Shown: piece by piece, positions 35,147 to 44,244 of the stretch
Layout: each line of letters starts with the position of its first letter
Position numbering within the stretch: the stretch's first letter is position 1
Assembly: GCF_001945395.1 (NCBI RefSeq)
Contig: NZ_MSXV01000050.1
Span: 104,479 to 168,478 of the forward strand
Length of the DNA stretch: 64,000 nucleotides
Source of the DNA: Pseudomonas sp. PA15(2017)
GTDB lineage: Bacteria; Pseudomonadota; Gammaproteobacteria; Pseudomonadales; Pseudomonadaceae
Direction: 5' to 3'
Notes under the pieces: model-generated
Told to the model about the DNA's origin: nothing
What the model saw: only the letters and a program-made list of their open reading frames with translations
Databases searched by the model: none
Translations under genes and position numbers: made by a program

Positions 35147-36319
35147 ATGGCGTTCGACCCCCTAACCATACTGACGATCACCATCGCCCTGGCGTTGGCG
35201 GCCGCCTTGTATATGGCCATCGAATGGCAAACCGTACGTGAGCCTTCGCTGCTGTTCTGGAGCGCGGGTTTTGCGCTGATCAGCGTGGGCTGCACCCTTG
35301 CCCTGCTGCGCAGCAGCGGCCTGCTGCTGGTCGGTATCTGGTTCGCCAACGGCCTGCTGATAACCTCGCACTGGCTGTTCTTGGCCGGTGTGGCGCGCTT
35401 TACCGAAATGCGGCTGTCGCCGGCCTGGATTCTGGTGGCCGTGATCTGGTTCGCGATGCTGATTCTGCCGGAAGGGCCGGAGTGGTCGAAGATCATGCTG
35501 GTGGTCAATTCGCTGCTGATCGCGCTGATCACCATCAGGGCCAGTTTTCTGCTGCGCCCTCGGGGCAAGTCACTGGGCGCCGGCGCGGCCCAGTTACGCT
35601 TCGTACTGCTGGGCCACGGGCTGTTCTACGTCGCCAAGACCTTTCCGGTACTGGTGCCGGGCACGCTGATCGACCTCGCGGCATTTCGCGGCGAGATCAT
35701 CCAGATCTCGCTGGTGGAGGGTGTGATGGCATTGATGCTGATCGCCCTGTCGATGACCGGGACCGTGCGTTATCGCCGGGAGAAACGTATCGAACGCCTG
35801 GCCGCACGCGACCCGCTGACCGCCATGTACAACCGCCGCGCCCTGGAGGCGCGGGCGCCCAAACTGCTCGACGGGGTTTCGCCGAAGCATCCCGGCGCGT
35901 TGCTGCTGATCGACATCGACAACTTCAAACAGGTCAACGACCTGCACGGCCATACGGCGGGCGACAAACTGTTGATCGCCCTTGGCGAGATGATTCGCCG
36001 GGTGCTACCCGACGGCTCACTGGCGGCGCGTCTGGGCGGTGACGAGTTCGTGATTCTGCTCAGGGACGCTTCGCCAGCGCTCATCAACAGCCTCGGTGAC
36101 CTGCTGCGTCAGCAATTTCAGAACACCGCCGCGCACACGTTCGCCACCCCCGAGGCGGTGACCCTGAGCATCGGCGCCAGCCTGTTCGACCAGCCGCCTG
36201 CCAGCCTGGCGGCGCTGATCGAACAGGGCGACGTGGCGCTGTATCAGTCCAAACGTGGCGGGCGCGACAGCATTCGGCTGGTCGATCGCACCGCCAACGC
36301 CGAACCGCTGGCGGGCTAG
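35147..36319 (+). CDS. Membrane-bound diguanylate cyclase (GGDEF)
   Basis: A 390-residue protein: about six or seven transmembrane helices (about 5-205) then a GGDEF domain (about 215-385) with RDPLTAMYNRRAL, LLLIDIDNFKQVNDLHGHTAGDKLL and an intact RLGGDEF (297-301). It should make c-di-GMP from two GTP. The RxxD inhibitory site is absent (RVLPD in its place), so product feedback may be missing. The stop codon TAG at 36317-36319 is formed with the end of a miniature inverted-repeat element. Confidence 0.88.
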   Translation: MAFDPLTILTITIALALAAALYMAIEWQTVREPSLLFWSAGFALISVGCTLALLRSSGLLLVGIWFANGLLITSHWLFLAGVARFTEMRLSPAWILVAVIWFAMLILPEGPEWSKIMLVVNSLLIALITIRASFLLRPRGKSLGAGAAQLRFVLLGHGLFYVAKTFPVLVPGTLIDLAAFRGEIIQISLVEGVMALMLIALSMTGTVRYRREKRIERLAARDPLTAMYNRRALEARAPKLLDGVSPKHPGALLLIDIDNFKQVNDLHGHTAGDKLLIALGEMIRRVLPDGSLAARLGGDEFVILLRDASPALINSLGDLLRQQFQNTAAHTFATPEAVTLSIGASLFDQPPASLAALIEQGDVALYQSKRGGRDSIRLVDRTANAEPLAG

Positions 36320-36649
36320 GGTCTGTTCCCGTTTCAGCGCGAGCCGCGTTGCTGCGAGAAATGGCCTCCGGTTAGGCGCAGGACGCAGGGAATGGACTAG
36401 CCGTCCGCGTCTTCCCTTGCCAAGTCCTGCAACGACAGCGGAGGTCATTTCCCGCGCAACCCGGAGGGCCGGGCCAGTTCTTGCGCGATGCGGCGTTACT
36501 CGATGGCTCATTTGGCCTGCCAAACTTCGCATCTGTGTGCCCCACATGGATGTGGGAAATGCCGCAAGCCCGCCTGGAGCGGGCGCGGCCCTTGCCTCGC
36601 GCAAGAACTGGCTCCGGCGCGGCCGTGCGTGAAACGGGAACAGACCCTA
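36317..36649. mobile_element. Miniature inverted-repeat element (MITE-like) with TA duplication
   Basis: Perfect 18-bp terminal inverted repeats, GGGTCTGTTCCCGTTTCA (36319-36336) and its complement (36630-36647), bounded on each side by TA (36317-36318, 36648-36649). The 329-bp interior encodes nothing but contains nested complementary arms: GAGAAATGGCCTCCG (36356) with 36439-36453 (13 of 15 pairs), GCCAGTTCTTGCGCG (36473-36487) with 36598-36612 (perfect), and a CCCACAT/ATGTGGG hairpin at 36541. TA duplication suggests movement by an IS630/Tc1-mariner-type transposase supplied elsewhere. Confidence 0.75.
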
Positions 36650-37321
36650 ACTAAACATGCTGTCGTCGTCGAAGAAGTCCGAGCTGTCGAAGGCATCGGT
36701 GTCGATGTCGTTGCTCATGTCGCTGTTGCCCGCGTAAGTGGCGTCGTCCAGGCCGTTGGCGAAGCTGTCCTGCACGGGCGCCTCGTCGCGGATGACTTCG
36801 ACGATTTCCTGGGGCTGGTCGTGATGAAACATGTTGGTGAGCAGATCCGCCACCATCACCCCACCGGCCACGCCGGCCGCGGTCTGCAGCGCGCCACGCA
36901 TGAAACCGCCGCCCTGGGCGGCCGGTGCGGCGCCGGGCATGCCAGTCGGGGCCACGGGTGCGACATTGGCGTTCTGGGAAAAGCGCGTCTCGCCCCAGCC
37001 AGCCGGGCGCTGGCTCGGCTGCGGTGTGCCGGCCGTTTGCCCGCCACCGAACAGCCCGGACAGAAAGCCGCCACCGCCTGCGCGCTGGCGCTGCGCATCA
37101 GCCGCCTGGGCTTCCAGTTCACGCACGCGCTGATCCAGGCGCTTGATGGCCGCTTCCTGAATCAACAGCGCCTGGGCCATGTAATACGGCGCTGCAGGCT
37201 GTCGGGCCAGATGACTCTTGATCTGCGCCTCGGCCTCGCTATCGCGCAGCCCGCCCTCGTGCTCGGCTTCTTGCAGGCGGGTGAACAGGCCATCGATCAG
37301 GGTTTGCTCTTCGGAATTCAT
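36647..37321 (-). CDS. DUF2076 domain-containing protein
   Basis: A 224-residue DUF2076 protein. N-terminal helices MNSEEQTLIDGLFTRLQEAE and APYYMAQALLIQEAAIKRLDQRVRELEAQ precede a glycine-rich FLSGLFGGG linker, a proline/alanine-rich segment, a hydrophobic AAGVAGGVMVADLLTNMF (about 150-167) and an acidic tail (DTDAFDSSDFFDDDSMFS). All parts follow the family, often called a periplasmic ligand-binding sensor although the evidence is thin. Its stop TAG shares its bases with the right end of the miniature element. Confidence 0.85.
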   Translation of the reverse strand: MNSEEQTLIDGLFTRLQEAEHEGGLRDSEAEAQIKSHLARQPAAPYYMAQALLIQEAAIKRLDQRVRELEAQAADAQRQRAGGGGFLSGLFGGGQTAGTPQPSQRPAGWGETRFSQNANVAPVAPTGMPGAAPAAQGGGFMRGALQTAAGVAGGVMVADLLTNMFHHDQPQEIVEVIRDEAPVQDSFANGLDDATYAGNSDMSNDIDTDAFDSSDFFDDDSMFS

Positions 37322-37758
37322 GGATGCCTCGTTTGAGCCATGGAGAAATGCACGTCCCTGTTCAAGGTGCCGCGCGGCGCCCGGCGCCGCTGAAAGGCAA
37401 CTCTAAAAACTGCCTGCATTGTCATCGCCGCGTTGAAAGCAGACTTGGATGCGAGTCCAAACAAAATGCTCATTTACAGCTGGTAACGTCGAGCACGACC
37501 CCAGTCGCTTTTTCGCCTGCTTTCGCCTTGCGCTGACTGCCTCGGCTACGTTTTTAGAGACGCCTTGAAGCGAGATATTGGAGTGAATTGCAAAATCACA
37601 AGTTCCGGGCTGGAAGGTAATACATCACGGCAGTCGGCAACCTTGCGCACGACCATCGCCGCGCCGAGGGCCAAATGGTTTGAATGAACGGATTGTGTTA
37701 AAAACCTGCCACTGATTACCTTGCACCTGCTCCACGGTGCCTTTACGCAGGAGCACGC
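37322..37758. other. Intergenic region ahead of the threonate-operon regulator
   Basis: 437 bp between two divergent genes. Only short open frames without ribosome sites are present and no repeat was recognised. It must contain the promoters of both genes. Confidence 0.4.
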
Positions 37759-38577
37759 ATGCCGCCTCCCGATAAACACGCCACGCCCGGCGTTGCTCCG
37801 ATGATCCCCGAGCAGCGCCGCGAGCAGATGCTGCGCCAACTGCGCAAGCATCAGGTGCTGAGCGTTCATCAGCTGATGGAGATGTTCGAGTGCTCGCACA
37901 TGACCGTGCGCCGCGACATTGCCCAGCTGGAGCAACAGGGCCGTGCCTATTCGGTCACCGGCGGTGTGCGTATCGCCAGCCAGCTGCACAGCGAGCCCAG
38001 CCATGACTCCAAGGCCGTGGTGGAATTGCCGCACAAGCAGGCCATGGCGCGCCTGGCTGCCGGCCTGCTACACCCCGACATGACGATCTACCTGGACGCC
38101 GGGACCACCACCCTGGAGATCGTGCCGGCTATCGTTGCGCTGTCAGGCATGACCGTGGTGACCAACGACTTCGGTATCGTGCATGCCCTGGCCGAAGCCG
38201 AGCATGTCAACGTGATCCATACTGGCGGGTTGCTCGACCACCCCAACATCTCCAGTGTCGGTGGCCTGGCAGCGGCAACCCTACGCCAACTGGCCACCGA
38301 CATCGCGTTCATTTCCACCAGTTCGTGGGATCTGCAACGTGGCACCACCACGCCGTCGGCGCTGAAGGTCGAGGTCAAACAGGCGGCCATGCAATCGGCC
38401 TCGCGTAACGTGCTGATCGCCACCAGCTCCAAGTACGGCACCTTTGGCATGTACAAGGTCGCCGCCCTGGATCAATTCGACACCCTGATCACCGACAGCG
38501 CACTGACCCCCGCCGCTGCCGAGAGCATCCGCCATCAGCGCATCGAGCTTCTGCTCGCCAGCACCCCGGTCTCCTGA
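37759..38577 (+). CDS. DeoR/GlpR family transcriptional regulator
   Basis: A 272-residue DeoR-type repressor. The helix-turn-helix is RREQMLRQLRKHQVLSVHQLMEMFECSHMTVRRDIAQLEQQGRAYSVTGGVRI (about 20-72); the sugar-phosphate-sensing domain has YLDAGTTTLEIVP, TNDFGIVHALAE and FISTSSWDLQRGTTTPSALKVEVKQAAM. It directly precedes the four-carbon acid sugar genes and probably represses them until a phosphorylated intermediate appears. AGGAG sits six bases before the ATG, so the longer start was kept over MIPEQRR. Confidence 0.88.
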   Translation: MPPPDKHATPGVAPMIPEQRREQMLRQLRKHQVLSVHQLMEMFECSHMTVRRDIAQLEQQGRAYSVTGGVRIASQLHSEPSHDSKAVVELPHKQAMARLAAGLLHPDMTIYLDAGTTTLEIVPAIVALSGMTVVTNDFGIVHALAEAEHVNVIHTGGLLDHPNISSVGGLAAATLRQLATDIAFISTSSWDLQRGTTTPSALKVEVKQAAMQSASRNVLIATSSKYGTFGMYKVAALDQFDTLITDSALTPAAAESIRHQRIELLLASTPVS

Positions 38578-38741
38578 CCGCCCGCCTCCAGGCATCCCGA
38601 CTCGAGCCAATCCAACCAGCCCCGCCTGGCTGGCTCGGCGTTGGTCAAAAAACGCCTGACTCGGGGCCGATCCAGGCCTTTTTCCGGCTAAAGCCCGCCC
38701 GTTGGCAACTGACTGGAGCGTGATCAGCGCGCGCCCAGCTT

Positions 38742-38811
38742 TGTGAATTATTGTTAATTTTAAAAAATACTTCACATTATCCGCTCACTAACTCACTATC
38801 GAATTCACATT
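38742..38811. promoter_or_regulatory. Repeated TGTGAATT/TTCACATT sites ahead of the threonate operon
   Basis: TGTGAATT (38742-38749), TTCACATT (38771-38778) and AATTCACATT (38802-38811) lie in an AT-rich stretch 60-130 bp before the first structural gene. The recurring half-sites are plausible operators for the upstream DeoR regulator. The assignment is by position only. Confidence 0.45.
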
Positions 38812-38872
38812 TCAGAACAATCAAGCCGTCAACCAGCCTGACGCGCGACGGCAAAGACCGAGGAAGACTGCA

Positions 38873-39775
38873 ATGACTCAATCCAATGTCGGAGTGATCG
38901 GCCTGGGCGCCATGGGCCTGGGTATTGCCCGCTCCCTGCAGCGCAGCGGATTCAAGGTGCATGTATGTGATGTGCGCGACGAGGTGGTTCAGGCATTCGC
39001 CGCCGAGGGTGGTGTGGCCTGCGCCTCGCCTGCCATGATGGCCGCCGCCTGCGACATCGTCATCACCGTGGTGGTCAATGCCGAACAGACCGAGACCGTA
39101 CTGTTCGGTGACCAGGGTGCCGTCGCCGCCCTGCGCCCCGGCAGCCTGGTGATCGGTTGCGCCACCGTGGCGCCAACTTTCGCCGTGGAGCTGGGCCAGC
39201 GCCTGGCCGACAAGGGCCTCGCCTACCTCGACGCACCGATTTCCGGTGGCGCCGCCAAGGCCGCCGCCGGCCAGATGACCATGATGACGTCCGGCCCCGC
39301 CGACGCTTATCTCAAGGCCGAAGCCGTGCTGGCTGGCATGGCGGGCAAGGTGTACCGCCTCGGCGACGTCCATGGCCTGGGCTCCAAGGTCAAGATCATC
39401 AACCAGTTGCTGGCCGGTGTGCACATCGCCGCCAGCGCCGAAGCCATGGCCCTGGGCCTGCGCGAAGGCGTGGATGCCGATGCCCTCTACGAAGTGATCA
39501 CCCACAGCGCCGGCAATTCGTGGATGTTCGAGAACCGCGTGCCGCACATCCTCAACGCCGACTACACGCCGCTCTCGGCCGTGGACATCTTCGTCAAGGA
39601 TCTGGGCCTGGTGCTCGATACCGCACGCACCAGCAAATTCCCGCTACCGCTGTCGGCCACTGCGCACCAGATGTTCATGCAGGCCTCCAGCGCCGGTTTC
39701 GGCCGCGAGGACGACTCCGCCGTGATCAAGATTTTCCCTGGCATCGAGCTGCCGAAAGCCCAGGGCAAGGAGTAA
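38873..39775 (+). CDS. ltnD: L-threonate dehydrogenase (beta-hydroxyacid dehydrogenase family)
   Basis: A 300-residue beta-hydroxyacid dehydrogenase: Rossmann motif VGVIGLGAMGLGIARSL at the N-terminus, substrate-binding YLDAPISGGAAKAAAGQMTMM (about 120-140), and the catalytic lysine in LGSKVKIINQLLAGVHIAASAEAMAL (about 171). It oxidises C2 of L-threonate with NAD+ to 2-oxo-tetronate. The LtnD assignment rests on the neighbouring OtnK, OtnC and OtnI genes, the set described for threonate and erythronate breakdown. Three bases separate it from otnK. Confidence 0.88.
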   Translation: MTQSNVGVIGLGAMGLGIARSLQRSGFKVHVCDVRDEVVQAFAAEGGVACASPAMMAAACDIVITVVVNAEQTETVLFGDQGAVAALRPGSLVIGCATVAPTFAVELGQRLADKGLAYLDAPISGGAAKAAAGQMTMMTSGPADAYLKAEAVLAGMAGKVYRLGDVHGLGSKVKIINQLLAGVHIAASAEAMALGLREGVDADALYEVITHSAGNSWMFENRVPHILNADYTPLSAVDIFVKDLGLVLDTARTSKFPLPLSATAHQMFMQASSAGFGREDDSAVIKIFPGIELPKAQGKE

Positions 39776-39778
39776 CCG

Positions 39779-41065
39779 ATGAGCATGACTTCCCGCCCGT
39801 TGCTGGGCTGCATCGCCGATGACTTCACCGGAGCCACCGACCTGGCCAACATGCTGGTGCGCGGCGGCATGCGCACCGTGCAAAGCATTGGCATTCCCAG
39901 CGCCGAAGTGGCTGCCGGCCTCGATGCCGACGCCATCGTCATCGCTCTAAAGTCGCGCACCACGCCGGCAACCGAAGCCGTCGCCGAGTCCCTGGCGGCC
40001 ATGCAGTGGCTGCGCGAGCGCGGCTGCGAGCAGATTTTCTTCAAGTATTGCTCGACCTTCGATTCCACCCCGGCCGGCAACATCGGCCAGGTCAGCGAGG
40101 CCCTGCTGGCCGAATTGGGCGGCGACTTCAGCATCGCCTGCCCGGCGTTCCCGGAAAACGGCCGGACGATTTTCCGCGGCCACCTGTTCGTCCAGGACCA
40201 GTTGCTCAATGAATCGGGCATGCAACATCACCCGCTGACGCCCATGGGCGACGCCAACCTGCTGCGCGTGCTGGATGCCCAGACCCAGGGCAAGGTCGGC
40301 CTGCTGCGCTATGACAGCGTCGCCAAGGGCAGCGATGCCGTACGCGCGCGCATCGCCGAACTGCGTGCCGAAGGCGTGACCATGGCGATTGCCGATGCCG
40401 TGTCGGACGCCGACCTCTACACCCTGGGCGAAGCCTGCGCCGACCTGCCGCTGCTTACCGGCGGTTCGGGCCTGGCGCTGGGCTTGCCGGGCAACTTCCG
40501 CAAGGCCGGCAAGCTGCGCGACATCGACGCCGCCCAGCGCATCGACATCCCTGGTGGTGAGGTGGTGCTGGCCGGCAGTGCCTCGGTCGCCACCAATGGC
40601 CAGGTCAGCGCCTGGCTGGAGGCCGGTCGCCCGGCGCTGCGTGTCGATCCGCTGGCCCTGGCGGCCGGCCAGCCGGTGGTCGAGCAGGCCATCGCCTTCG
40701 CCCGCGACGCCGGCCAGACCGTACTGATCTACGCAACGAGCACCCCGGATGAAGTAAAGGTGGTGCAACAGACGCTCGGCGCCGAGCGTGCCGGTGCGAT
40801 GGTCGAAGACGCCGTCGGGCAGATCGCCAAGGGCCTGCTGGCTGCAGGCGTAAGACGCTTCGTGGTGGCCGGCGGGGAAACCTCCGGCGCCGTGGTCCAG
40901 GCACTGGGCGTGCAACTGCTGAAGATCGGCGCGCAGATCGACCCCGGAGTACCGGCCACGATCAGCGACGGCGAGCAACCGCTGGCTCTGGCGCTCAAGT
41001 CTGGCAACTTCGGTGCCCGCGATTTCTTCGCCAAGGCCCTCAAACAGCTGGCGGGAGAAATCTGA
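39779..41065 (+). CDS. otnK: 3-oxo-tetronate kinase (DUF1537/four-carbon acid sugar kinase)
   Basis: A 428-residue DUF1537 kinase. The N-terminal domain begins LLGCIADDFTGATDLANMLVRGGMRTVQ, a family signature, with FFKYCSTFDSTPAGNIGQV (about 90-108); the C-terminal nucleotide-binding domain has VVLAGSASVATNGQV and RRFVVAGGETSGAVVQALGVQ. It phosphorylates 3-oxo-tetronate at O4 with ATP. The stop overlaps the otnC start by one base (TGATG), and the operon context matches the published pathway. Confidence 0.92.
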   Translation: MSMTSRPLLGCIADDFTGATDLANMLVRGGMRTVQSIGIPSAEVAAGLDADAIVIALKSRTTPATEAVAESLAAMQWLRERGCEQIFFKYCSTFDSTPAGNIGQVSEALLAELGGDFSIACPAFPENGRTIFRGHLFVQDQLLNESGMQHHPLTPMGDANLLRVLDAQTQGKVGLLRYDSVAKGSDAVRARIAELRAEGVTMAIADAVSDADLYTLGEACADLPLLTGGSGLALGLPGNFRKAGKLRDIDAAQRIDIPGGEVVLAGSASVATNGQVSAWLEAGRPALRVDPLALAAGQPVVEQAIAFARDAGQTVLIYATSTPDEVKVVQQTLGAERAGAMVEDAVGQIAKGLLAAGVRRFVVAGGETSGAVVQALGVQLLKIGAQIDPGVPATISDGEQPLALALKSGNFGARDFFAKALKQLAGEI

Positions 41066-41703
41066 TGAGCAATGAAAAAGCCCTGCGCGAGGAAATCTGC
41101 GATGTCGGCCGACTCCTGTATGGGCGCGGCTACACCGTGGGCAGCGCCGGCAACATCAGCGCACGCCTGGACGACGGCTGGCTGATCACCCCCACCGACG
41201 CCTGCCTGGGCCGCATGCACGCCAATGATATCGCCAAGGTCAACCTGGCCGGCGAATGGGTCTCCGGGAGCAAGCCGTCCAAGACCCTGGCCCTGCATCG
41301 CCAGGTCTATGACCGCAACCCGGGCGTCGGCGGCGTGGTGCATACCCACTCCACCCACCTGGTGGCGCTGACCCTGGCCGGCGTATGGCGCGAAGACGAC
41401 ATCCTGCCGCCGCTGACCCCGTATCAGGTCATGAAGGTCGGCCACATCCCGCTGATCGGCTACCAGCGCCCCGGCTCGCCCGTGGTGGCCGAGCGCGTGG
41501 CGCAACTGGCCAATAGCGTGCGCGGCGTCATGCTCGAGCGGCTCGGCCCGGTGATCTGGGAAAGCTCGGTGGCGAAAGCCTGTTATGCCCTCGAAGAACT
41601 CGAGGAAACCGCCCGGCTGTGGCTGATGAGTGAGCCCAAGCCTGCTCCGCTGTCGCAACATGCGCTGGAAGAACTCAACCAGGTCTTCGGCGCGAACTGG
41701 TAA
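41065..41703 (+). CDS. otnC: 3-oxo-tetronate 4-phosphate decarboxylase (class II aldolase family)
   Basis: A 212-residue class II aldolase/adducin-type zinc enzyme. VGSAGNISARLDDGWLITPT carries the phosphate-binding GN-x-S motif, KPSKTLALHRQVYDRNPGVGGVVHTHSTHLVAL supplies the two zinc histidines (HTHS) and the upstream acid, and a C-terminal histidine-rich part is less clear. It converts 3-oxo-tetronate 4-phosphate to dihydroxyacetone phosphate and CO2, the exit to glycolysis. It is translationally coupled to otnK. Confidence 0.9.
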   Translation: MSNEKALREEICDVGRLLYGRGYTVGSAGNISARLDDGWLITPTDACLGRMHANDIAKVNLAGEWVSGSKPSKTLALHRQVYDRNPGVGGVVHTHSTHLVALTLAGVWREDDILPPLTPYQVMKVGHIPLIGYQRPGSPVVAERVAQLANSVRGVMLERLGPVIWESSVAKACYALEELEETARLWLMSEPKPAPLSQHALEELNQVFGANW

Positions 41704-41780
41704 TGCCCATGGCCGGGCGCCGCCCTGCGGCGCCCGAACAGCCCGGAAATTCCGGACAACAATAAAAAACGAGAATTGCA

Positions 41781-43238
41781 ATGACACCACTCATGTTGAT
41801 GCTGATCGCCGGTGCCGGTATCGCACTGTTGCTGTTTCTGGTCCTCAAATACAAATTCCAGCCCTTCGTGGCGCTGATGCTGGTGAGCATCATCGTCGCG
41901 CTGGTGGCGGGCGTGAAACCCGCCGACCTGGTGGCCACCATCGAAGGCGGCATGGGCAAAACCCTCGGCCATATCGCGATCATCATCGCCCTGGGCGCGA
42001 TGATCGGGCGAATCATCGAGTTGTCCGGCGGCGCCGAGGCGCTGGCCAAGACACTCATCGAACGCTTTGGTAACCGGCGCACACCACTGGCACTGACTGT
42101 CGCCGGCTTCATGGTCGGTATCCCGGTGTTCTTCGAAGTCGGCGTGATCATCCTCATGCCACTGGCTTACGGTGTGGCGCGTGCCGCGCGCAAGCCACTG
42201 CTGATCTTCGCCCTGCCGATGTGCGCCGCGCTGCTGGCCGTGCATGCCTTCCTGCCGCCGCACCCGGGTGCCGTGGCGGCTGCCAGCCAGCTGGGCGCCG
42301 ACCTGGGCCGTGTGCTGCTGCTGGGTATTCCACTGGTCGCGGTGGTGTGCACGGTCGGTTACTTCATCGCCGGACGCATGACCCGCAAGACCTACCCGAT
42401 GACCGACGACATTCGTGCCGAGGTCTACGGCCCCAATGTCACCAACGCCGATCTGCAAGCCTGGGCGCGCAACGACTACTCCACCGTGCGTGACGTGGCC
42501 GAAAGCAAGGAATTCGGCGCCGAAGCCAACGCCGGCAGTCTGGCAAAAAGCCTGCCGCCGGCCCCTGCGCCCGGTTTCGGCCTGATCATCACGCTGATTC
42601 TGCTGCCGATTGTGCTGATCCTGCTTGGCACACTAGCTACCACCCTGCTGCCAGCCGGCTCGATGCTGCGTGACGTGCTGACCGTACTTGGGGCGCCGCT
42701 CGTAGCGCTGCTGATCGACACCTTGCTGTGTGCCTGGCTGCTGGGATCGCGCCGTGGCTGGAGCCGCTCGCAGGTCTCCGACGTGCTCGGCTCGGCGCTG
42801 CCGGGCGTGGCGATGGTGATCCTCATCGCCGGTGCCGGTGGCGTGTTCGGCAAGGTACTGGTCGACACCGGCATCGGTGCGGTGGTCTCCGAGGCGCTGC
42901 GCCATACCGGCCTGCCCGTACTGGCCCTGGGCTTCATCCTGACCATGCTGCTGCGTGCGGTGCAGGGTTCGACCACCGTGGCGCTGGTGACCACCGCCGG
43001 TATCCTCAGCCCGCTGATCGCCACCCTCGACCTGTCGGCCAACCAGCTCGCGTTGCTGTGCCTGGCCATGGGCGGTGGCGGGCTGGCGATGTCGCACATC
43101 AACGATGCCGGTTACTGGATGTTCACCAAGCTGGCCGGCCTGAACGTGGCCGACGGCCTGCGTACCTGGACCGTACTGGTCACCCTCTTGGGCACCCTGG
43201 GTTTCGTCATGACCCTGATCCTGTGGCCATTGGTTTGA
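41781..43238 (+). CDS. GntP family permease
   Basis: A 485-residue gluconate:H+ symporter-type protein with about 12-14 helices. Family landmarks are IEGGMGKTLGHIAIIIALGAMIGRIIELSGGAEALA, VGIPVFFEVGVIILMPLAYG, AFLPPHPGAVAAA (the GntP PPHPG loop) and GSTTVALVTTAGI. Length is above the E. coli 440-450 because of a hydrophilic loop near residues 200-260. It sits between otnC and otnI and most likely imports threonate or erythronate. Confidence 0.9.
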   Translation: MTPLMLMLIAGAGIALLLFLVLKYKFQPFVALMLVSIIVALVAGVKPADLVATIEGGMGKTLGHIAIIIALGAMIGRIIELSGGAEALAKTLIERFGNRRTPLALTVAGFMVGIPVFFEVGVIILMPLAYGVARAARKPLLIFALPMCAALLAVHAFLPPHPGAVAAASQLGADLGRVLLLGIPLVAVVCTVGYFIAGRMTRKTYPMTDDIRAEVYGPNVTNADLQAWARNDYSTVRDVAESKEFGAEANAGSLAKSLPPAPAPGFGLIITLILLPIVLILLGTLATTLLPAGSMLRDVLTVLGAPLVALLIDTLLCAWLLGSRRGWSRSQVSDVLGSALPGVAMVILIAGAGGVFGKVLVDTGIGAVVSEALRHTGLPVLALGFILTMLLRAVQGSTTVALVTTAGILSPLIATLDLSANQLALLCLAMGGGGLAMSHINDAGYWMFTKLAGLNVADGLRTWTVLVTLLGTLGFVMTLILWPLV

Positions 43239-43302
43239 TGTACGGCGAGCGCTAGCGCTCGCCCTGTGTATCCCTTCGCCGATTTGAAAAGAGAGAGCCC
43301 CC

Positions 43303-44082
43303 ATGCCTCGTTTTGCCGCCAACCTCAGCATGCTGTATCCGCAGCATGATTTTCTCGACCGCTTTGCCGCGGCCGCCGCCGACGGCTTCGCCGCGGTCGA
43401 GTACCTGTTCCCCTACGACTACAGCGCCCAGGCCCTGAAACAACGCCTGGACGACAATGGCCTGGTGCAGGTGCTGTTCAACGCCCCGCCAGGCGACTGG
43501 GCAACTGGCGAGCGCGGTATCGCCAGCCTGCCGGGCCGCGAGGCGGAATTCCGCGGCGGCGTGGCCAGGGCGCTGGAGTACGCCCAGGTGCTGGGCAACG
43601 ACCGCATCCATGTGATGGCCGGCCTGCTGCCGAGCGAAGCGCTACGCGTGGCGCATCAGGCGGTGTACCTGGAAAACCTCGCCTATGCCGCCGAGCAGGC
43701 GCGTCGCGCGGGTGTCACGGTGCTGATCGAGCCGATCAACACCCGTGACATGCCGGGCTTCTTCCTCAACCGCCAGGACCAGGCCCAGGCCATCGTCCGC
43801 CAGGTGGGTGCCGACAACCTCAAGGTGCAGTTCGACTGCTATCACTGCCAGATCGTCGAAGGCGACCTGACCATGAAGCTGCGTCGTGATTTCGCGGGCA
43901 TCGGCCACATCCAGATCGCCGGCGTACCGGACCGCCACGAACCGAACATGGGCGAGCTGAACTACGCCCAGCTGTTCGAGGTGATCGATGAGTTGGGTTA
44001 CACCGGCTGGATCGGCTGCGAGTACCGCCCCAAAGGCGATACCAGCGAAGGCCTGGAATGGCTGCGCCGGATCAAGGCCTGA
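43303..44082 (+). CDS. otnI: 2-oxo-tetronate isomerase (hydroxypyruvate isomerase family)
   Basis: A 259-residue TIM-barrel protein of the Hyi/OtnI group. [38 protein letters not shown] begins the barrel; [17 protein letters not shown] has the catalytic glutamate, [16 protein letters not shown] a metal-binding histidine, [20 protein letters not shown] and [12 protein letters not shown] the closing acids. It interconverts 2-oxo- and 3-oxo-tetronate between dehydrogenase and kinase. Last gene of the operon, 64 bp after the permease, with GAGAGAG-type ribosome site. Confidence 0.9.
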   Translation: MPRFAANLSMLYPQHDFLDRFAAAAADGFAAVEYLFPYDYSAQALKQRLDDNGLVQVLFNAPPGDWATGERGIASLPGREAEFRGGVARALEYAQVLGNDRIHVMAGLLPSEALRVAHQAVYLENLAYAAEQARRAGVTVLIEPINTRDMPGFFLNRQDQAQAIVRQVGADNLKVQFDCYHCQIVEGDLTMKLRRDFAGIGHIQIAGVPDRHEPNMGELNYAQLFEVIDELGYTGWIGCEYRPKGDTSEGLEWLRRIKA

Positions 44083-44244
44083 GCCGGCAACACCCGCGAT
44101 AAAGCGGCAGCGCTGGCGTACATTCCTTTAGGTAGCCAGCCGGCACGTCGTGAACGCCTGTTCCGACGGCGCATCTGGGCAGACCGGCGCACCAGAATGG
44201 AGCGATCATCCGGGCAGTACTCCATAAGAACAAGGAACGCCGAG

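Noticed and set aside
38601..38638. Terminator hairpin after the DeoR gene
   Set aside because: Complementary GAGCC/GGCTC and CCAGCC/GGCTGG segments overlap in competing ways and no T-run follows.
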